Source of the DNA: Ascochyta rabiei
Taxonomy: Eukaryota > Ascomycota > Dothideomycetes > Pleosporales > Didymellaceae
Length of the DNA stretch: 64,000 nucleotides
Direction of reading: 5' to 3'
Assembly (NCBI RefSeq): GCF_004011695.2
Contig: NC_082420.1
Span: 682,001 to 746,000 of the forward strand
Shown here: piece after piece, positions 22,048 through 33,270 of the stretch
Layout: every line of letters begins with the position of its first letter
Numbering within the stretch: position 1 is the first letter of the stretch
Notes under the pieces: generated by a model
Databases searched by the model: none
Told to the model about the DNA's origin: nothing
What the model saw: only the letters and a program-made list of their open reading frames with translations
Translations under genes and position numbers: made by a program

Positions 22048-23047
22048 CTAGCTAACGTCCTCCGTCACCAACAGCGGTGTACGCTCGCTGTTCCCATCGG
22101 CAGCGGCGTCCTGCCCCAGCCTCTTCTGCTCCTTCCTGTCTCTCCACAGGAAGCCCAGACTCATGGCCAGCAGGCAGCCCTGCAAGCAGCCAGTGAAGAT
22201 GAACAGCCCCCACGCGCTCCAACCGCCCCTACCCAGGCGGGCATACAGACTGGCTGCAAAGACAAAGCTCCCTGGGGTCTGAATGCACATCATCAGCACC
22301 GACAGACTGCCCGTCTCCTGCAGACGCCAGGTGGTGACGATCTGGGGGATGTACTGGACGGCGGCCAGGGAGGTGGCCAGGAGGCCGAGGAAGTTGGCCC
22401 AGCCGCGGACGTGGGAGGGGAGGGCGTAGACGAAGACGACGGAGCCAATGAAGGCGACTATGAAGAAGGCGAGGGACAGGGCGAGGACGAGAACGGCTTC
22501 TTTCCAGGTGGGCATGTGGGACGCGTCGCTGTCTTCGGCGTCCTGGTCGATGCCGGGGATGGGGGCGCGCGGGAAGAAGACGAGGAAGAGGAGCATGCTG
22601 GGACGGTGTCAGTGAAGGCGGGGGACCGAGGAAGGGCGGGGGGAGTACATGAAGAAGAAGCAGGCCCACTGCACGCCAATCTGCGCAATGCCGAGCAGGG
22701 CAGCTGCACAGGGGAACCTGCCAATCTCCTTGCAGCAGGCCATGTCGGCGGTGCTCTCGGGCAGGGTGAGGATGTTGGCGATGCTCGCCGTGCCCGAGAC
22801 GGTGCCGAGCAGGACGAAGAGCGGACTCAGGCCGCGGGAGGAGCGCCGCGAAATGATCTTGTAGTGCTGTGGCAGGTACGAGACGAGGATGCCGACGACG
22901 AGGAAGCTGTACGGCGGTTAGCCACGCATGCATGTGAGGGCTGATGGGGACAGCCTTTTCTTACATGGAGACGGCGAAGTTGGCGATGTCGGGATGGGCC
23001 AGCTCCCGACACCTCGCGTGGTCTATTGGCTTCATCACGGCATCCAT
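22048..23047 (-). CDS. PQ-loop repeat membrane transporter
   Basis: Three exons (23047-22965, 22906-22649, 22597-22048), 296 aa. There are two PQ loops: SYLPQHYKIISRRSSRGLSP in the first half and VQYIPQIVTTWRLQETGSLS in the second, with seven hydrophobic helices in a 3+1+3 layout (FLVVGILV, GVQWACFFFMLLLFLVFF, WANFLGLLATSLAAV, WGLFIFTGCLQGCLLAMSL). Relatives are vacuolar/lysosomal amino-acid exporters (Ypq, cystinosin, Stm1), so a solute carrier of the vacuole or endomembrane is likely; the substrate is not readable. The tail ends SERTPLLVTED. Donors and acceptors (AT|gtaaga, AT|gtactc) keep the frame. Confidence 0.88.
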
Positions 23048-23542
23048 GGTGTTGGTGGTGGTGGTGGTGGTGGTGGTGGTGGTGTTGTTGGTGTTGTGGT
23101 GCTGAAGCTCAGCTGGAGCCCGTGACCTGTCGGTGCCGGTGACGCAGACGCGACGGGACGGCAGCTGTACGCGACCCGCCCTAGCTGCATGAGATGCCTC
23201 GGCCCGCCATCGCAGTTCAGCTTCACGTTCACGCTCATGCTTATCTTCACATTTCAAGACCATCCACTGCACACGCACTCTCTCATCCAACAACAATCAC
23301 AAGAACAGCGACAACAACGACGATAACTACCACAACTACTACAACAACAGCAACAGCAACAGCAACAACAACGACGACATCATCAACAACGACGACATCA
23401 TCAACAACGACGACAACAGCAACAACGACGACAACAGCAACAGCAACAACGACGACGACAACAACAGCAACAGCAACAACAACAACATCATCAACAACAA
23501 CGACAACATCAACATCATCAACAACGACGACAACTACAACAA
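23047..23542. repeat. trinucleotide-rich divergent promoter of the PQ-loop gene and PEX12
   Basis: A (GGT)n run with GTT variants at 23047-23100 touches the PQ-loop start. A 260-bp mixture of CAA, CGA and CAT triplets (plus strand, 23283-23542) ends 50 bp before the PEX12 ATG. No other element recognised in 23048-23590. Confidence 0.9.
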
Positions 23543-23590
23543 CACCTGCCGTAGCCAATGCGCCGCCCTGCATAGCGCCCCACCCCCATC

Positions 23591-24973
23591 ATGGAGTTCC
23601 TCCCCACCCTCCAGTCTGGCGTCGACGACCTCAAGCCGTCCCTCTTCGAGCTCCTCTCCGAACAGCAACTCTCCGCCCTGCTGCCCCCCTCGCTGCGCTA
23701 CCTCCTCGCCGTCGCCACCCCGCGCTACCCGCGCTACCTGCTGCCCGTGCTCAACTCGTTCGATGAGGTCTACGCGCTCGTCATGCTGCTGGTCGAGCGC
23801 CACTTCCTGCGCACCTACGGCGGCTCCTTCACCGAGAACTTCTACAGCTTGAAGCGCGCCCGCGTCCTGCGCGTAAAGGGCGGCGAGATACCGCGCGCGC
23901 AGATGGGCGCGAGCGAGAGCGTGAGGGAGGCGGTCAAGCTGAGCAGCGGCGATGTGTGGAAGAACCTCGCCGTCCTGGTCGGCTTGCCGTGGCTGAAGCG
24001 CAAGCTGGACGAGAGCTACGACATCCACGCCGCACACTCCAACCTGCTCGGGCCCGCGTACAACCGCGACCGCGACCGCCCGCAGAGTGGTGCCAGCGTG
24101 AAGCAGCGCCTGATGTTCGGCTACAAGTGGTTTCTGCGCAACATCTATCCGAGCGTCAACGCGGCCTACTACTTCTCGCTGCTCGTCTTCAACATGGCCT
24201 ACCTCTTCGACTCGACCAAATACCACTCCCCCTTTCTGTGGATGATAGGCACCCGCATACGGCGCCTGGGCGGTGCAGACCACGCCGCCATCGAAGCCCT
24301 CTCACAGCCGCGAAAGACGGGTCCCGCGAGGCCCGGCGAAGGAGGCAGCCTGTTCTCGCCGCGCAATCTCGCAAGAAGCGTCCAACCACGGCTCCTCAGC
24401 TCCCTGAAGATCCTGCTCCCCACAAGCATCTTCGCACTGAAGTTTCTCGAGTGGTGGCACGCCTCCGACTTCGCCCGCCAGCTGTCACGCAAATCAGCAG
24501 AGAACGTGGAGCTGCCACCGCCCATACTACCCTCGCTCCCTCCCGCCGCGAAGGAGCAAAGCTCAAAATACACCTCTACGACAGACCACAGGAGCAAACC
24601 AAGACCCATCGACCCCCCAATCGCCGCGTCCACACTCCTCCCCATCCTCACCGTCCCGCTCCCTGCCGACTCCACACTGTGTCCCATCTGCAGCACCCCC
24701 GTCACAAACCCGACCGCGAGCCCCACAGGCTTCGTCTACTGCTACACGTGCATCCACCGCTGGGTCCAAGGCGTGCACGACCGGCAAGTAGCCTTCATGG
24801 AGGGCGCGGCGGGCTTTGCACGAGAAGACGGTGCCGGCGAGGTGGAAGTAGAAGAGTGGAGCAAAGAGGAAGGCAGTCGCGAGGGCCGGTGGGAGAGCGG
24901 CCAAGGCCGAGACGCAGTGACAGGGCGGAAAGTGCTTGGTGGAACCGAAGGGTTGCGAAGAGTTGTGGTGTGA
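23591..24973 (+). CDS. PEX12: peroxisomal RING E3 ligase component Pex12
   Basis: Single exon, 460 aa. The N-terminus is the conserved Pex2/Pex12 region ([59 protein letters not shown]) with membrane segments in the middle. The C-terminal RING starts at C364/C367 ([15 protein letters not shown]) and continues [13 protein letters not shown]. As usual for Pex12 the RING lacks several zinc ligands. With Pex2 and Pex10 it ubiquitinates the PTS receptor Pex5 at the peroxisome membrane. A tail of about 60 acidic and Gly/Arg-rich residues follows the RING. Confidence 0.94.
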   Translation: MEFLPTLQSGVDDLKPSLFELLSEQQLSALLPPSLRYLLAVATPRYPRYLLPVLNSFDEVYALVMLLVERHFLRTYGGSFTENFYSLKRARVLRVKGGEIPRAQMGASESVREAVKLSSGDVWKNLAVLVGLPWLKRKLDESYDIHAAHSNLLGPAYNRDRDRPQSGASVKQRLMFGYKWFLRNIYPSVNAAYYFSLLVFNMAYLFDSTKYHSPFLWMIGTRIRRLGGADHAAIEALSQPRKTGPARPGEGGSLFSPRNLARSVQPRLLSSLKILLPTSIFALKFLEWWHASDFARQLSRKSAENVELPPPILPSLPPAAKEQSSKYTSTTDHRSKPRPIDPPIAASTLLPILTVPLPADSTLCPICSTPVTNPTASPTGFVYCYTCIHRWVQGVHDRQVAFMEGAAGFAREDGAGEVEVEEWSKEEGSREGRWESGQGRDAVTGRKVLGGTEGLRRVVV

Positions 24974-25076
24974 AGAAGACAAAAAGACTCGATTCAAAAT
25001 ACGGACCTTTGCGTCCCTTCCTCCGTCCATCATCACGGAACAAGAGAAGAAAAAGAAAAAAAAAATTCCCACCCAC

Positions 25077-26207
25077 CTACGTCTCTCCCGCATGATACGC
25101 CCCCGCATACGCTCCGCATTCAGACACACCCCTATCCACATAGCCCCTTCCCCCCAACCACCCAATCTTGCGCTTCGCCCGCGTACTCTCAATCTGCCGG
25201 GGCACGGCTTTAGCTTTCTTGCCGACCTCCCCGACGCCCTTCCTGACGCCGCCGACGACCGTCTTGGCCAGGCGGTCCGTGGCAAGCGCCGCCTTATCGA
25301 GCATCTCGCCCTCGGGCACAAACGGATACAGCACCACGCGCGCCCACATGCTGGGCCGCTTCTCCGCGGGTTTGAACAGCGGGTAGGGATCCCGTGGTGC
25401 GTACGGCGGAGGGAGGTCGTACGCCTCGGAGACCGGCGGGCGGAACAAGGTGCGCTCCGTGGGACACAGCGGGTGGCTGGGTCGTCGGATGGTCCACTGG
25501 CGCTGCAGCTCGCGCAGCTCTAGTTGCCGCGATGCTCGGCCGTGTCCGTGCAGCCACGGGTCTGGGGGTGGGAGGGCGCCGTCGGTCGTCACGCGCCGGT
25601 ATAGGGTGCTCGGTGTTGGCGTGTAAGCGGGTAGGGCCTCGGGCTCGAGCGCGAGGGGTTCGTTCTGGCCCTCGAGTATCATGCCGTGCCGCCGCGTGTC
25701 GTCTGGGTAGCTCGCTGATCCGTCTATGGCGCCGCGGCGGTGGAAGTTGCGCCGCGGAGTGGGTGTCCACAATGGCGGTGGAGTCGGTGTGCGTGTTGTG
25801 GGAGGCAGGCGTTGAGTCGCTCGTGCAGAACGACGGAGTGGCTGCACTGGACAAATGGAAGGTCTTTCGTCGAGCGGACGAGGGTGCTGCAACATCTGCG
25901 AAGCGATATGGTTCGGGCCCAAAGGCATTCTGGAGCTATTCAACGGCATGTTCAAGTTGCCGTAAATTCGACGGCGGCCGACGTGGTTGTAGTTGTTGTT
26001 GTTACAAGTGTCCATCCTCTCATGACTGCCATCTCTTTCAGTGTTCTCGTGGCCCAAACGGCAGATGTGAATCGTAGAAGGAAACAATGGACATAACGAG
26101 GGTGAAGAAGTCATCGCGAACGACAAGGCACAATCATTCGACCATTGCGTGATGGAAGAAGAGACACGCAGGTAGACGTGGAAGGAAGCCAGACATCCAG
26201 ACGTCAA
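25077..26207 (-). CDS. hypothetical proline/arginine-rich protein
   Basis: Open for 376 codons and ending at TGA 25079-25077. The start is uncertain: in-frame ATGs at 26207, 26114 and 26015, the last being more typical of a leader end. The sequence is Pro/Arg-rich and probably disordered (TRTPTPPPLWTPTPRR, PALEP-type stretches), then a more ordered C-terminus (PSMWARVVLYPFVPEGEMLD; VVGGVRKGVGEVGKKAKAVP) that could form an amphipathic helix. No family recognised. The 103 bp to the PEX12 stop are A-rich, as expected between convergent genes. Confidence 0.6.
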   Translation of the reverse strand: MTSGCLASFHVYLRVSSSITQWSNDCALSFAMTSSPSLCPLFPSTIHICRLGHENTERDGSHERMDTCNNNNYNHVGRRRIYGNLNMPLNSSRMPLGPNHIASQMLQHPRPLDERPSICPVQPLRRSARATQRLPPTTRTPTPPPLWTPTPRRNFHRRGAIDGSASYPDDTRRHGMILEGQNEPLALEPEALPAYTPTPSTLYRRVTTDGALPPPDPWLHGHGRASRQLELRELQRQWTIRRPSHPLCPTERTLFRPPVSEAYDLPPPYAPRDPYPLFKPAEKRPSMWARVVLYPFVPEGEMLDKAALATDRLAKTVVGGVRKGVGEVGKKAKAVPRQIESTRAKRKIGWLGGRGYVDRGVSECGAYAGAYHAGET

Positions 26208-26706
26208 GGCGGGCTGTTATCAAGCCATTGACTGCACAGTGGTGCGATGATGAGGGCAGACCTTTGCCAGATACCGTGGCGCTGGAAACAGCAGATAGTG
26301 GTTCAGCCCATCGACGGCTCCATCCATCGTTAGTCGAGGGGTTGAATGGTCGTACCGCAGAAGCGTGCGTCGAGCGACTCTGGGACCAATCGCAACGTAC
26401 GACTAGCAGCCTGCTAACAGCTATTCTTTGTTTGAAGTTACATTGAGCAATTCTAGGCGGACGCGTGGCCGGCTGCGGTAGTGGGATTGTTGTTGGGTAG
26501 GTTGCGGGGAAGCAGTCAGGCACAGCTCGTAGATGCGTGCAATGGCATTGTCGGCTATTCTTTTCGCACGGCTTACTTTTGCTCTGAACGAGATGATGTG
26601 TAGTCTGTGTTGGTTTCGTGCAATGCCTGACCGAAGTTTCGCCGAGTCTACCTAGCGTCAAGTCCCCATTCGTCCACCACTTGCTCTCCCTTCACTTGGC
26701 CAAGCC
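26208..26706. other. divergent promoter region, 499 bp
   Basis: Between the proline-rich orphan (minus) and the Zn2Cys6 gene (plus). No coding segment or repeat noted. Confidence 0.5.
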
Positions 26707-28858
26707 ATGCCGAAGGCCACGCCCACTCGAAAGCGTGTCTCAATCAGCCAAGCGAGCAGCCCAGATGTTGTGCATAGAAAATCCACCAAATCCATCGCGT
26801 AAGCATACCGGAGTCAATTGAACTCGTTCCAAGTCTGACTTTCGCCTGAAGTTGTCAGCGATGCCACTCGCGCAAAGTGAAGTGTTCAGGAGGCCAACCA
26901 TGCACCAATTGTCGTGACGCCCATGTTTCAGATGCATGCGTTTATCCGTCTCGCGATCGCCAGATCAAATTCAGTCAACAGTGAGTATGAGTAGCTTCGA
27001 TACCGCAGGTGATGGTTGACGGACCAAGGTATGTCGAGGATCTTTTGCGAGAAAACGAGCGGCTGCGAGATGCACGCCCAGCTGCCCCGTCAGAAACCGC
27101 TGTCTCGCGCCAAGTCCCTACTGTAGAGAACCAGGAAACTTTACAGAACCCTCTTGTTGAGGACAGACCTCAAGGATGGTTTTTCCCCATGTCGTCTCTC
27201 GACATGCCCATACATATCAGTGAAGCCGCCGATGCAGCTTTCGCCACCCGGTTTCGCGAGGCGTTGACTCCGTACAGTTCACACATTCCGAGAACCAGCT
27301 ATGTGCGGGATGAAGCCCTCATGTTGCTTTCCGAGTCTCAATTCAGCTGGCCAGCGCCGGCCAGAGCACGGTTCTTGGTCAAGGTTGCTTTGAGCACTGT
27401 CTGCCAGTACTATCACATCGTGCTCAAGTCTTCAGTGATGGAAGCAGTCGAAACAGCTATCAAAAACGTCAACGACGTCGAGAGGTTGATGAAGTGCAAA
27501 TTGTTGGCGCTGTTCGCCTTGGGCGAGGTGTACTCCAGCCGCGTTGCTGCCCAGGAAGCGTCTTTCCCTGGTCTTTCGTATTTTGCACAGGCCAGAAGAA
27601 TGGTCAGCATTCCTGCGGAGAGGCCTACAATGCACACAGTCGAGATCGCGCTTCTTCTTGTGCTCTACTCGTACAACCTCAACCGTAGGCACACCGCGTA
27701 CCTGCTTGCAAGCTCCGCGGTCAGGCTAAGTATCGTCATGGGCCTCAATCTGAACGTACCCGACAACTTGTACTCGAATCGTCTGGCAAGAGAACACCGA
27801 ACGCGATTGTGGTGGACGGCGTACGTGCTAGACAGGACATGTTGTTCCAAACTTGGTCATCCCGCGAGCATAGCTGACGAGGACATCGTCGTCGATCTTC
27901 CGAGCGGCGATCATTTAGAAGACGCAGCAGATTTTGAAGACGTGGACTACATTCTGAAAAGTATCGAGCTAGCCGGTTTATCACAACAGACACGCCAGCA
28001 GCTATACTCTCGACGAAAGCACCACGTGTCCTTCTCTCAAAGGGTGCAGACAACCTTGAAGAACATCACAAAGTGGATGGAGACCCTCCCACCTCAACTA
28101 CAGTTGGAAAACGGCAAAGGATCTGCACGGCCCAACAGCATTGTCTACCTCCATTTACGGTTCAACCAGGTATGTGTTGTTGGGATCTGGAATGATATGT
28201 GTGTTGACTGCTGCAGTGCTGCATCATCGCAACTCGACCTATTTTACTCCACGTTCTGCGTGTACACTGCAAGTCATGGATAGATCCATCCGTGAACCCT
28301 AAAACGAGCCTTCCGGAGAGTGCATTGACACTTGCTGAAACATGCTTCCAGTGTTCCCGTCACTCATATCGACTGTTGAGTGAAGCGTGGATACACGGAT
28401 CTTTTGCTATCTTCGACTACTTCTACACACAGTATCTGTTTTCTGCTGCTACGAACCTGGCGCTGTCAAGTCTCCTGGGGTCTGCTCAAAGCCAAAGCGA
28501 CGGCGACAACCTCATCACTGCGATAGATATCATCCGCCAACTTGGTCAAAGTGGAAACTTCGCGGCAAAAGAGTTCTGTCAGCATCTTGACGCCATGGAA
28601 GAGAGCATGGAAAGAGTCCGTAATAACCGCTTGGTGCAGAATCTTGCACCGCACGTACCGGCCGTGAACAACGAAGCCACGGTCCCATTCACTGGACCCG
28701 TGATGACGGCGAGTATGGCGCTTGCCCAGCCTTCACTTCAAGAGTTCCTGGCCGAGACCGATCTTGCTATAAGCGAAATCGACAATCCAAGTTTTGATCC
28801 GCTACAGACCCCTTACTGGCCGGGTATATGGGGCGGTGATGAGTGGGCAAACGGTTAA
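26707..28858 (+). CDS. Zn2Cys6 transcription factor with fungal middle homology region
   Basis: Four exons: 26707-26798, 26852-26980, 27029-28169 and 28217-28858, 667 aa. The binuclear cluster is assembled over two introns: C-Q-R-C then HSRKVKC, GGQPCTNC and SDAC (spacing 2-6-5-2-8). Splicing at gaag|TTGTCAG supplies the first Cys; splicing at ccaag|GTATG joins the cluster to the dimerisation helix YVEDLLRENERL. The fungal-specific TF domain follows (about residues 150-420; RLSIVMGLNLN, RRLWW-like TRLWWTAYVLDR). The C-terminus is acidic with an aromatic tail (YWPGIWGGDEW). Target genes unknown; it ends 28 bp from the stop of a convergent MFS transporter. Confidence 0.88.
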
Positions 28859-28885
28859 GAAGATGATTTATTGGATTTTGCGCAA

Positions 28886-30604
28886 CTATGCAGAGGAGCC
28901 CTTTGACGACTTCGGACCAAGTTTCTTTTCCGCCCATTTCTGCATTGACTGACCCTGCTTGGCGGTGGTGAAGGTCAGAAGTCCCGCAAGCACTGCCAGA
29001 ACCGCGCCTGAGTGGGATCAGCAAGATGGCCTGACATCAGAAGTGCCGAACATACCTATTGTTCCGGCTGGCCCAGTGCCCACAGCATCAATCAGGGGAA
29101 CAGCTGCTGCACTTGAAATCGCAGAGAATGTGTACTGGACCATGTATTTCCCAGCTATGACCTCGCGCCGCTTCTTTGGTATCGCTTCTACAAGAACGTC
29201 AGTCGTTTGGTGCGTTCAAGGGCAGCACGAACTTACCAGCGCAGTACGTGTTCAGACTAGCGAATGAAGCCAGGAGGCCAGCGGCAGTGCAGAAACTTGT
29301 TACGATCGGTAGAGCAAGTCCTCCTACGGCAGTCGAGCAGTTGTCGCATTCCAAGCCCCAGCCTTGCAAAAGCATGAAGAACGGGATCACGACCCAGAAG
29401 GCGTACATGCCTGCGTTCAGGCGATCCTGCGGGAGACGCTCGCCGCGCAACGCTATCCACTTGTGCACTGTCTTGTCCGAGAACCATCCACCGATCACGG
29501 TACCGAGGAGGAAGCCCGTTGCAGGCGCGATGTAAAAGAGACCGGTCGAAAGCGAGGATGTCAGACCGAAGCGGGTAGTCAAAATATGTCTTGGAGCTGC
29601 AAGAAGCGAGTATTGCGTCCAGCTGAGGAAGCCGCAACTTAAATGCTGGATGGTCAAGTCAGCTGCACTTCTCAGTAACAGTAACATTCAACGCTTACTG
29701 TTAAGGAGGCGTTTGGGTACATCATCTGCTTGAACGTGGGAAGCGGACTGAACTGCGCAACAGCATGCCAGCCCCTGATGTTCAGCGCAAGACCCGGCTG
29801 GTCCAATCTACTTGCTGGCACGAAGAAGAAAGCAAGGACGAGGGCTACGCCGATCATCGAGACTTGTAGCCAGAGCAGGTTACGCCAGCTTGTGTAGTTG
29901 ACCATGATGCCAGCAACCAAGGGCCCTGCCAAGCATTAGCAGAGAAAGGAGTGATGGAGATGGACAGCATCAACATACCTAAGGGAGGGCCTGCGACCGT
30001 ACCCGCTAGGAAGAAGCCGTTCGCTCTCCCACGCTGCATGGGGGGAAAGTACTCGGCAATGATGGTTTGGCCCGCAACATGAAAGAAGCATCCCTGGAAC
30101 CCACTCAAGACACGCATGGCGACAAAAACCTCCACAGTCGGCGCGACTGCAGCTCCCATGGTGAACACAAGCAACACAGAAACGCAGGCGATATACGCCA
30201 CCCTTCGCCCAACAATCTACTCCATGTCAATCAACATCGCACGCACGCATACAACGGCCACCGCTTACACTAGCAATCGGGCTCCACACCAACGCGCTCA
30301 TCCCCATAGCCAGCATCAGCCCGGCAGTAGAGAACGTCACGACCTGGCTCGTCGTCTTCAGGTCCTCGCTGATCTCCTTGCTCGCCGACAACAGCGACGT
30401 GCTAGAGAAGCACGCCGCCAGCGTCGCCCAACTGCACGCAAACACAATCAGACACTTCCTCGACAGCGGAGTGCTATCGTGTAGTATCGATGCGCGCGTC
30501 TCGACTCGGTCGAGTGCATTGACAGGCTGCGCGACCAAGGCACTGGCGGAGAATGGTTTGCCCGAGGGCAAGGGGAGCGCTTTCTCAGCGTCGACGGACG
30601 CCAT
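28886..30604 (-). CDS. MFS transporter, DHA1 (drug:H+ antiporter-1) type
   Basis: Six exons: 30604-30269, 30216-29979, 29925-29699, 29645-29237, 29187-29056 and 29007-28886, 487 aa with all phases matching. Motifs: CSWATLAACFSSTSLLSA (helix 1), SPIASIVGRRVAYI (loop 2-3 G-x3-G-R-R type motif), RVLSGFQGCFFHVAGQTIIA, GTVAGPPLGPLVAGIM (motif C region of exporters), TSWRNLLWLQ. Twelve helices are expected. An exporter of small molecules or drugs is probable; substrate unknown. The start ATG at 30604 directly follows a T/A homopolymer stretch (30618-30635). Being tail-to-tail with a Zn2Cys6 gene, it may be its target (inference). Confidence 0.88.
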
Positions 30605-31551
30605 GATTCGAGAAGGATTTTTTTTTTTAAAAAAGCAGAAGCCAGAAGGCAAACGGATGATAGCAATACGAAAAGAAGTTCCCAGGGAATAACCAGCTTT
30701 TTTATACGTGTTGGGCGCGCGTGCTCCTCGGCGTGCTGAACATCTACGCCGTCGGCGTGCGGGCTCATCTTGCCGAACAGTGGATCTCTGGCTGTGTGAG
30801 TCGAGGACTTTATCCAATGATCTGGGCAGGCGTTTCTCAACAGGTCCTTCTTCGCAATGGCGAAAAGAATGGGGGAACGAATAGAGGAAGAGGAGGAGGA
30901 GGAGGAGGAGGAAGGATGAATGCCTCGCCGGCGGAAGTACGAGGCCGTGTGGGCTTGCGATGAGTCTGGAGCTCGCGTTGTGCAGATAGCGAGGATGGAC
31001 GGTGGGAGTGCGGTGCCGCTTGTTCATTTCAAGGGTGCGTTGCTCGCCGTGTATGCTTTGGTACCGGATTGCTCTGCTGCCTCCATGTCAGACACGGACA
31101 GGTATCCACGTCTTGACGGTGGGCGTGAAGGAAGTCCTGCTCTTCACACCCCAACCAATCCAGCTCGACCCCGATACTTCCCAGCATACCCTAGCAAACA
31201 AACCAATACCCTGCCAACTACACTTGCTTCCCAATACAACCACACATCGTCCCGTGTGAAAGGAGGGAAGAGCGACTTCGTAAACAAGGTAAAACTTAGG
31301 TAGGAGTCTGAGCACAATCCGAGGAATCTGGCATTGAGTTGTCGATATCGTGGTTGTGGCTAGAACCAGATCGTGTGGGATTTGTAGCCAATAATACTCC
31401 CCACAGGTATCGTCACGTTAACCCTGGATCGCAGTAACCTGTGTTCTGCGTTAGTAGTCGTGTGGTCAACTTTAGTGAGCAAAATGTAAAAGCGACGACA
31501 TCAACAAAGACGGGAGCGTGAGTTGAGGACATGTTGCATTTGCTTCGACGA
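30605..31551. other. intergenic, 947 bp
   Basis: Upstream of the MFS gene, downstream of PAN6. It contains T10/A6 runs at 30618-30635 and a GAG-rich stretch at 30883-30915. The open frames here show no protein-like features. Confidence 0.55.
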
Positions 31552-32786
31552 TCATCTTGTAGGCTGGAGGACAATGTTGTCGATGAGTCGAACAGCGACC
31601 TGGCCACCTCCCAAGCCTAGCTCCTCGCCTTGTTGGGGCTCCTCAAGGGGAAGCATCTTGACCGCAGCACTTAGAATGGCGCCCTTTGTGTCGTCCACTT
31701 TCTCGATCTCCTCCATTGTGTCAGGATCTGCAAGACTGATGTAGTCGACCTGGAACCTGGCTCGCTTGCTAGGCTCTAGCGCTTCCTGCTCGTGCTGGAC
31801 CCGGTCTCCGTGGTCGACTGCAGGCCAGAGAATGTCACCGCGCAGGCGCTTGCCGTCCTTGAAGTGAGCCTCTGCCTTGCGCAATGCCTGGTTCAGTACG
31901 ATACCGACGTTGCGTCGGCGAGCACCGAGGTAGACGTTGCGCGAGGACAGGGCCAGTCCATCTGATTCTCGCGATGTGTCGCAGATGCGGACTTTTGTGT
32001 CCAGATGGAAGTCCTTGACCAGCTTCTTTATGACGACGGTCTGCTGGGCGTCCTTTTGGCCAAAGTACACACTATCCGGTGTGCAGATGTTGAACAACTT
32101 CATGCACACAGTCGCCACACCGCGGAAAAAGACGGGTCTCGATGCGCCCTCCAACAACTGTCCGAGCGGGCGCATCTCAACAAAGCTGCCTACTCCAGGC
32201 AGGCTGCTGTCTGGAGGCGAGGTAGGGTACATGGTGTTGGTGCTCGGAGCAAAGACGGCGGACACGCGGCCCGTGCCCTCTCTCGCCAGGACTCTGTCCA
32301 GGTCGCGTAGCTTCTCCATGTCCGCCTCCCATGTCTTCGGGTAGGAGGCCAGGTCCTCGTTCACGCCGAACTGGGTAGGGTTCACGTAGATGGTGACCCA
32401 CACGTCCGTGTTTTCCGCTGCTGCCTGTCTGACCAGCGAGATGTGGCCCTCATGCAGTGCGCCCATGGTTGGGACCAGGCCCACTGTGCGATTGTTCAGC
32501 AGCAGATGGCGACGAAACTTGCGCAAAGGCGCGACATGGTGGAAGACCTGCGTCAGGTCGTTGACGGCGAGTGCGCTGGGGCGGGGTGCAGTGGAGGAGA
32601 GGCAGCGAGTGGCACTGTGGGCGAGGGAGGCGCGGGCAGCAGGTCCAAAGCTGCGCGCAAGACAGCGGCGGGCTGCGGGAACTAGGTTACATTAGCCGCG
32701 TGGTCCAGCAGGCGTGTGTCGAGGTGAAGTGTACCAGCTGCTGTGCGGAGGTGTGCCATGAGGAGGGATGCAGGGCGCGCGGCCAT
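31552..32786 (-). CDS. PAN6: pantothenate synthetase (pantoate-beta-alanine ligase), probably mitochondrial
   Basis: Two exons (32786-32735; 32681-31552; 53-nt intron gtacac...cctag), 393 aa. The enzyme makes pantothenate from pantoate, beta-alanine and ATP. Signatures: nucleotide-binding PTMGALHEGHISLV, TIYVNPTQFG, VYFGQKDAQQ and SDGLALSSRNVYL. No in-frame ATG precedes the catalytic core in the main open frame. The upstream exon found here gives MAARPASLLMAHLRTAA and continues into VPAARRCLARSFGPAARASL: about 60 residues rich in Arg, Ala and Ser without acidic residues, the profile of a mitochondrial presequence. An insertion near residues 290-330 (VDHGDRVQHEQEAL) lengthens the C-terminal domain. 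Divergent from DBP7. Confidence 0.92.
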
Positions 32787-32966
32787 GGCTCTCTTTTCTC
32801 TTTTCTCTTTTTTCTTTTCTCTTTTCTCTTTTTTCTTTTCTCTTTTCTCTTTCTTGACAGCGTTCAACCTGCAAGGTCGTGGCCGTCGTGGCAGTCGTGG
32901 CAGTCGTGGCAGTCGTGGCAGTCGTGGCAGTCGTGGCAGTCGTGGCAGTCGTGGCCGTCGCTGCGG
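32787..32966. repeat. pyrimidine and 9-bp repeats in the PAN6/DBP7 promoter
   Basis: 32789-32852: TTTTCTC-type units. 32878-32966: about nine copies of GTCGTGGCA with end variants (GTGGCC). The remaining 300 bp to the DBP7 ATG (to 33270) show no clear element. Confidence 0.9.
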
Positions 32967-33270
32967 TCGCTGCAGTCACGGTGGGAGGGCCGCCCTTTCG
33001 CAGCGGATGAGCGGGAGACGATGGACTGGCCCATGTCCGCGATTGCGTCCAAAAGAGCAAAGACGTTTCTGCTCTACCGCGTACATGTCGCACTATCACG
33101 CATCACGTGCCCGTCGCGGCTTTGCGACTCCACCTGCCGCTCCCCTAGCGCCGACCCGCCAAAAAAGTTGGAGGGTGGAGTGCTGAATGCGCCAACGGAA
33201 CTCGAGCGCGGCGTGCAGTACAACAGCACACCACACCACACGAAACAAACAACACACACCGCCAGCAAAC

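Noticed and set aside
22229..22933. Arg/Pro/His-rich 234-codon frame over the PQ-loop gene
   Set aside because: Out-of-frame shadow; the spliced frame gives a complete seven-helix PQ-loop protein.
23194..23766. Thr-rich ORF covering the CAA/CGA tract and the PEX12 start
   Set aside because: It is a repeat translated out of frame with PEX12, which clearly starts at 23591.
32571..33186. Plus-strand extension of DBP7 through the repeats upstream of 33271
   Set aside because: The upstream part translates repeat DNA and lacks a start before 33187; DBP7 homology begins at MADDGMLLNF.
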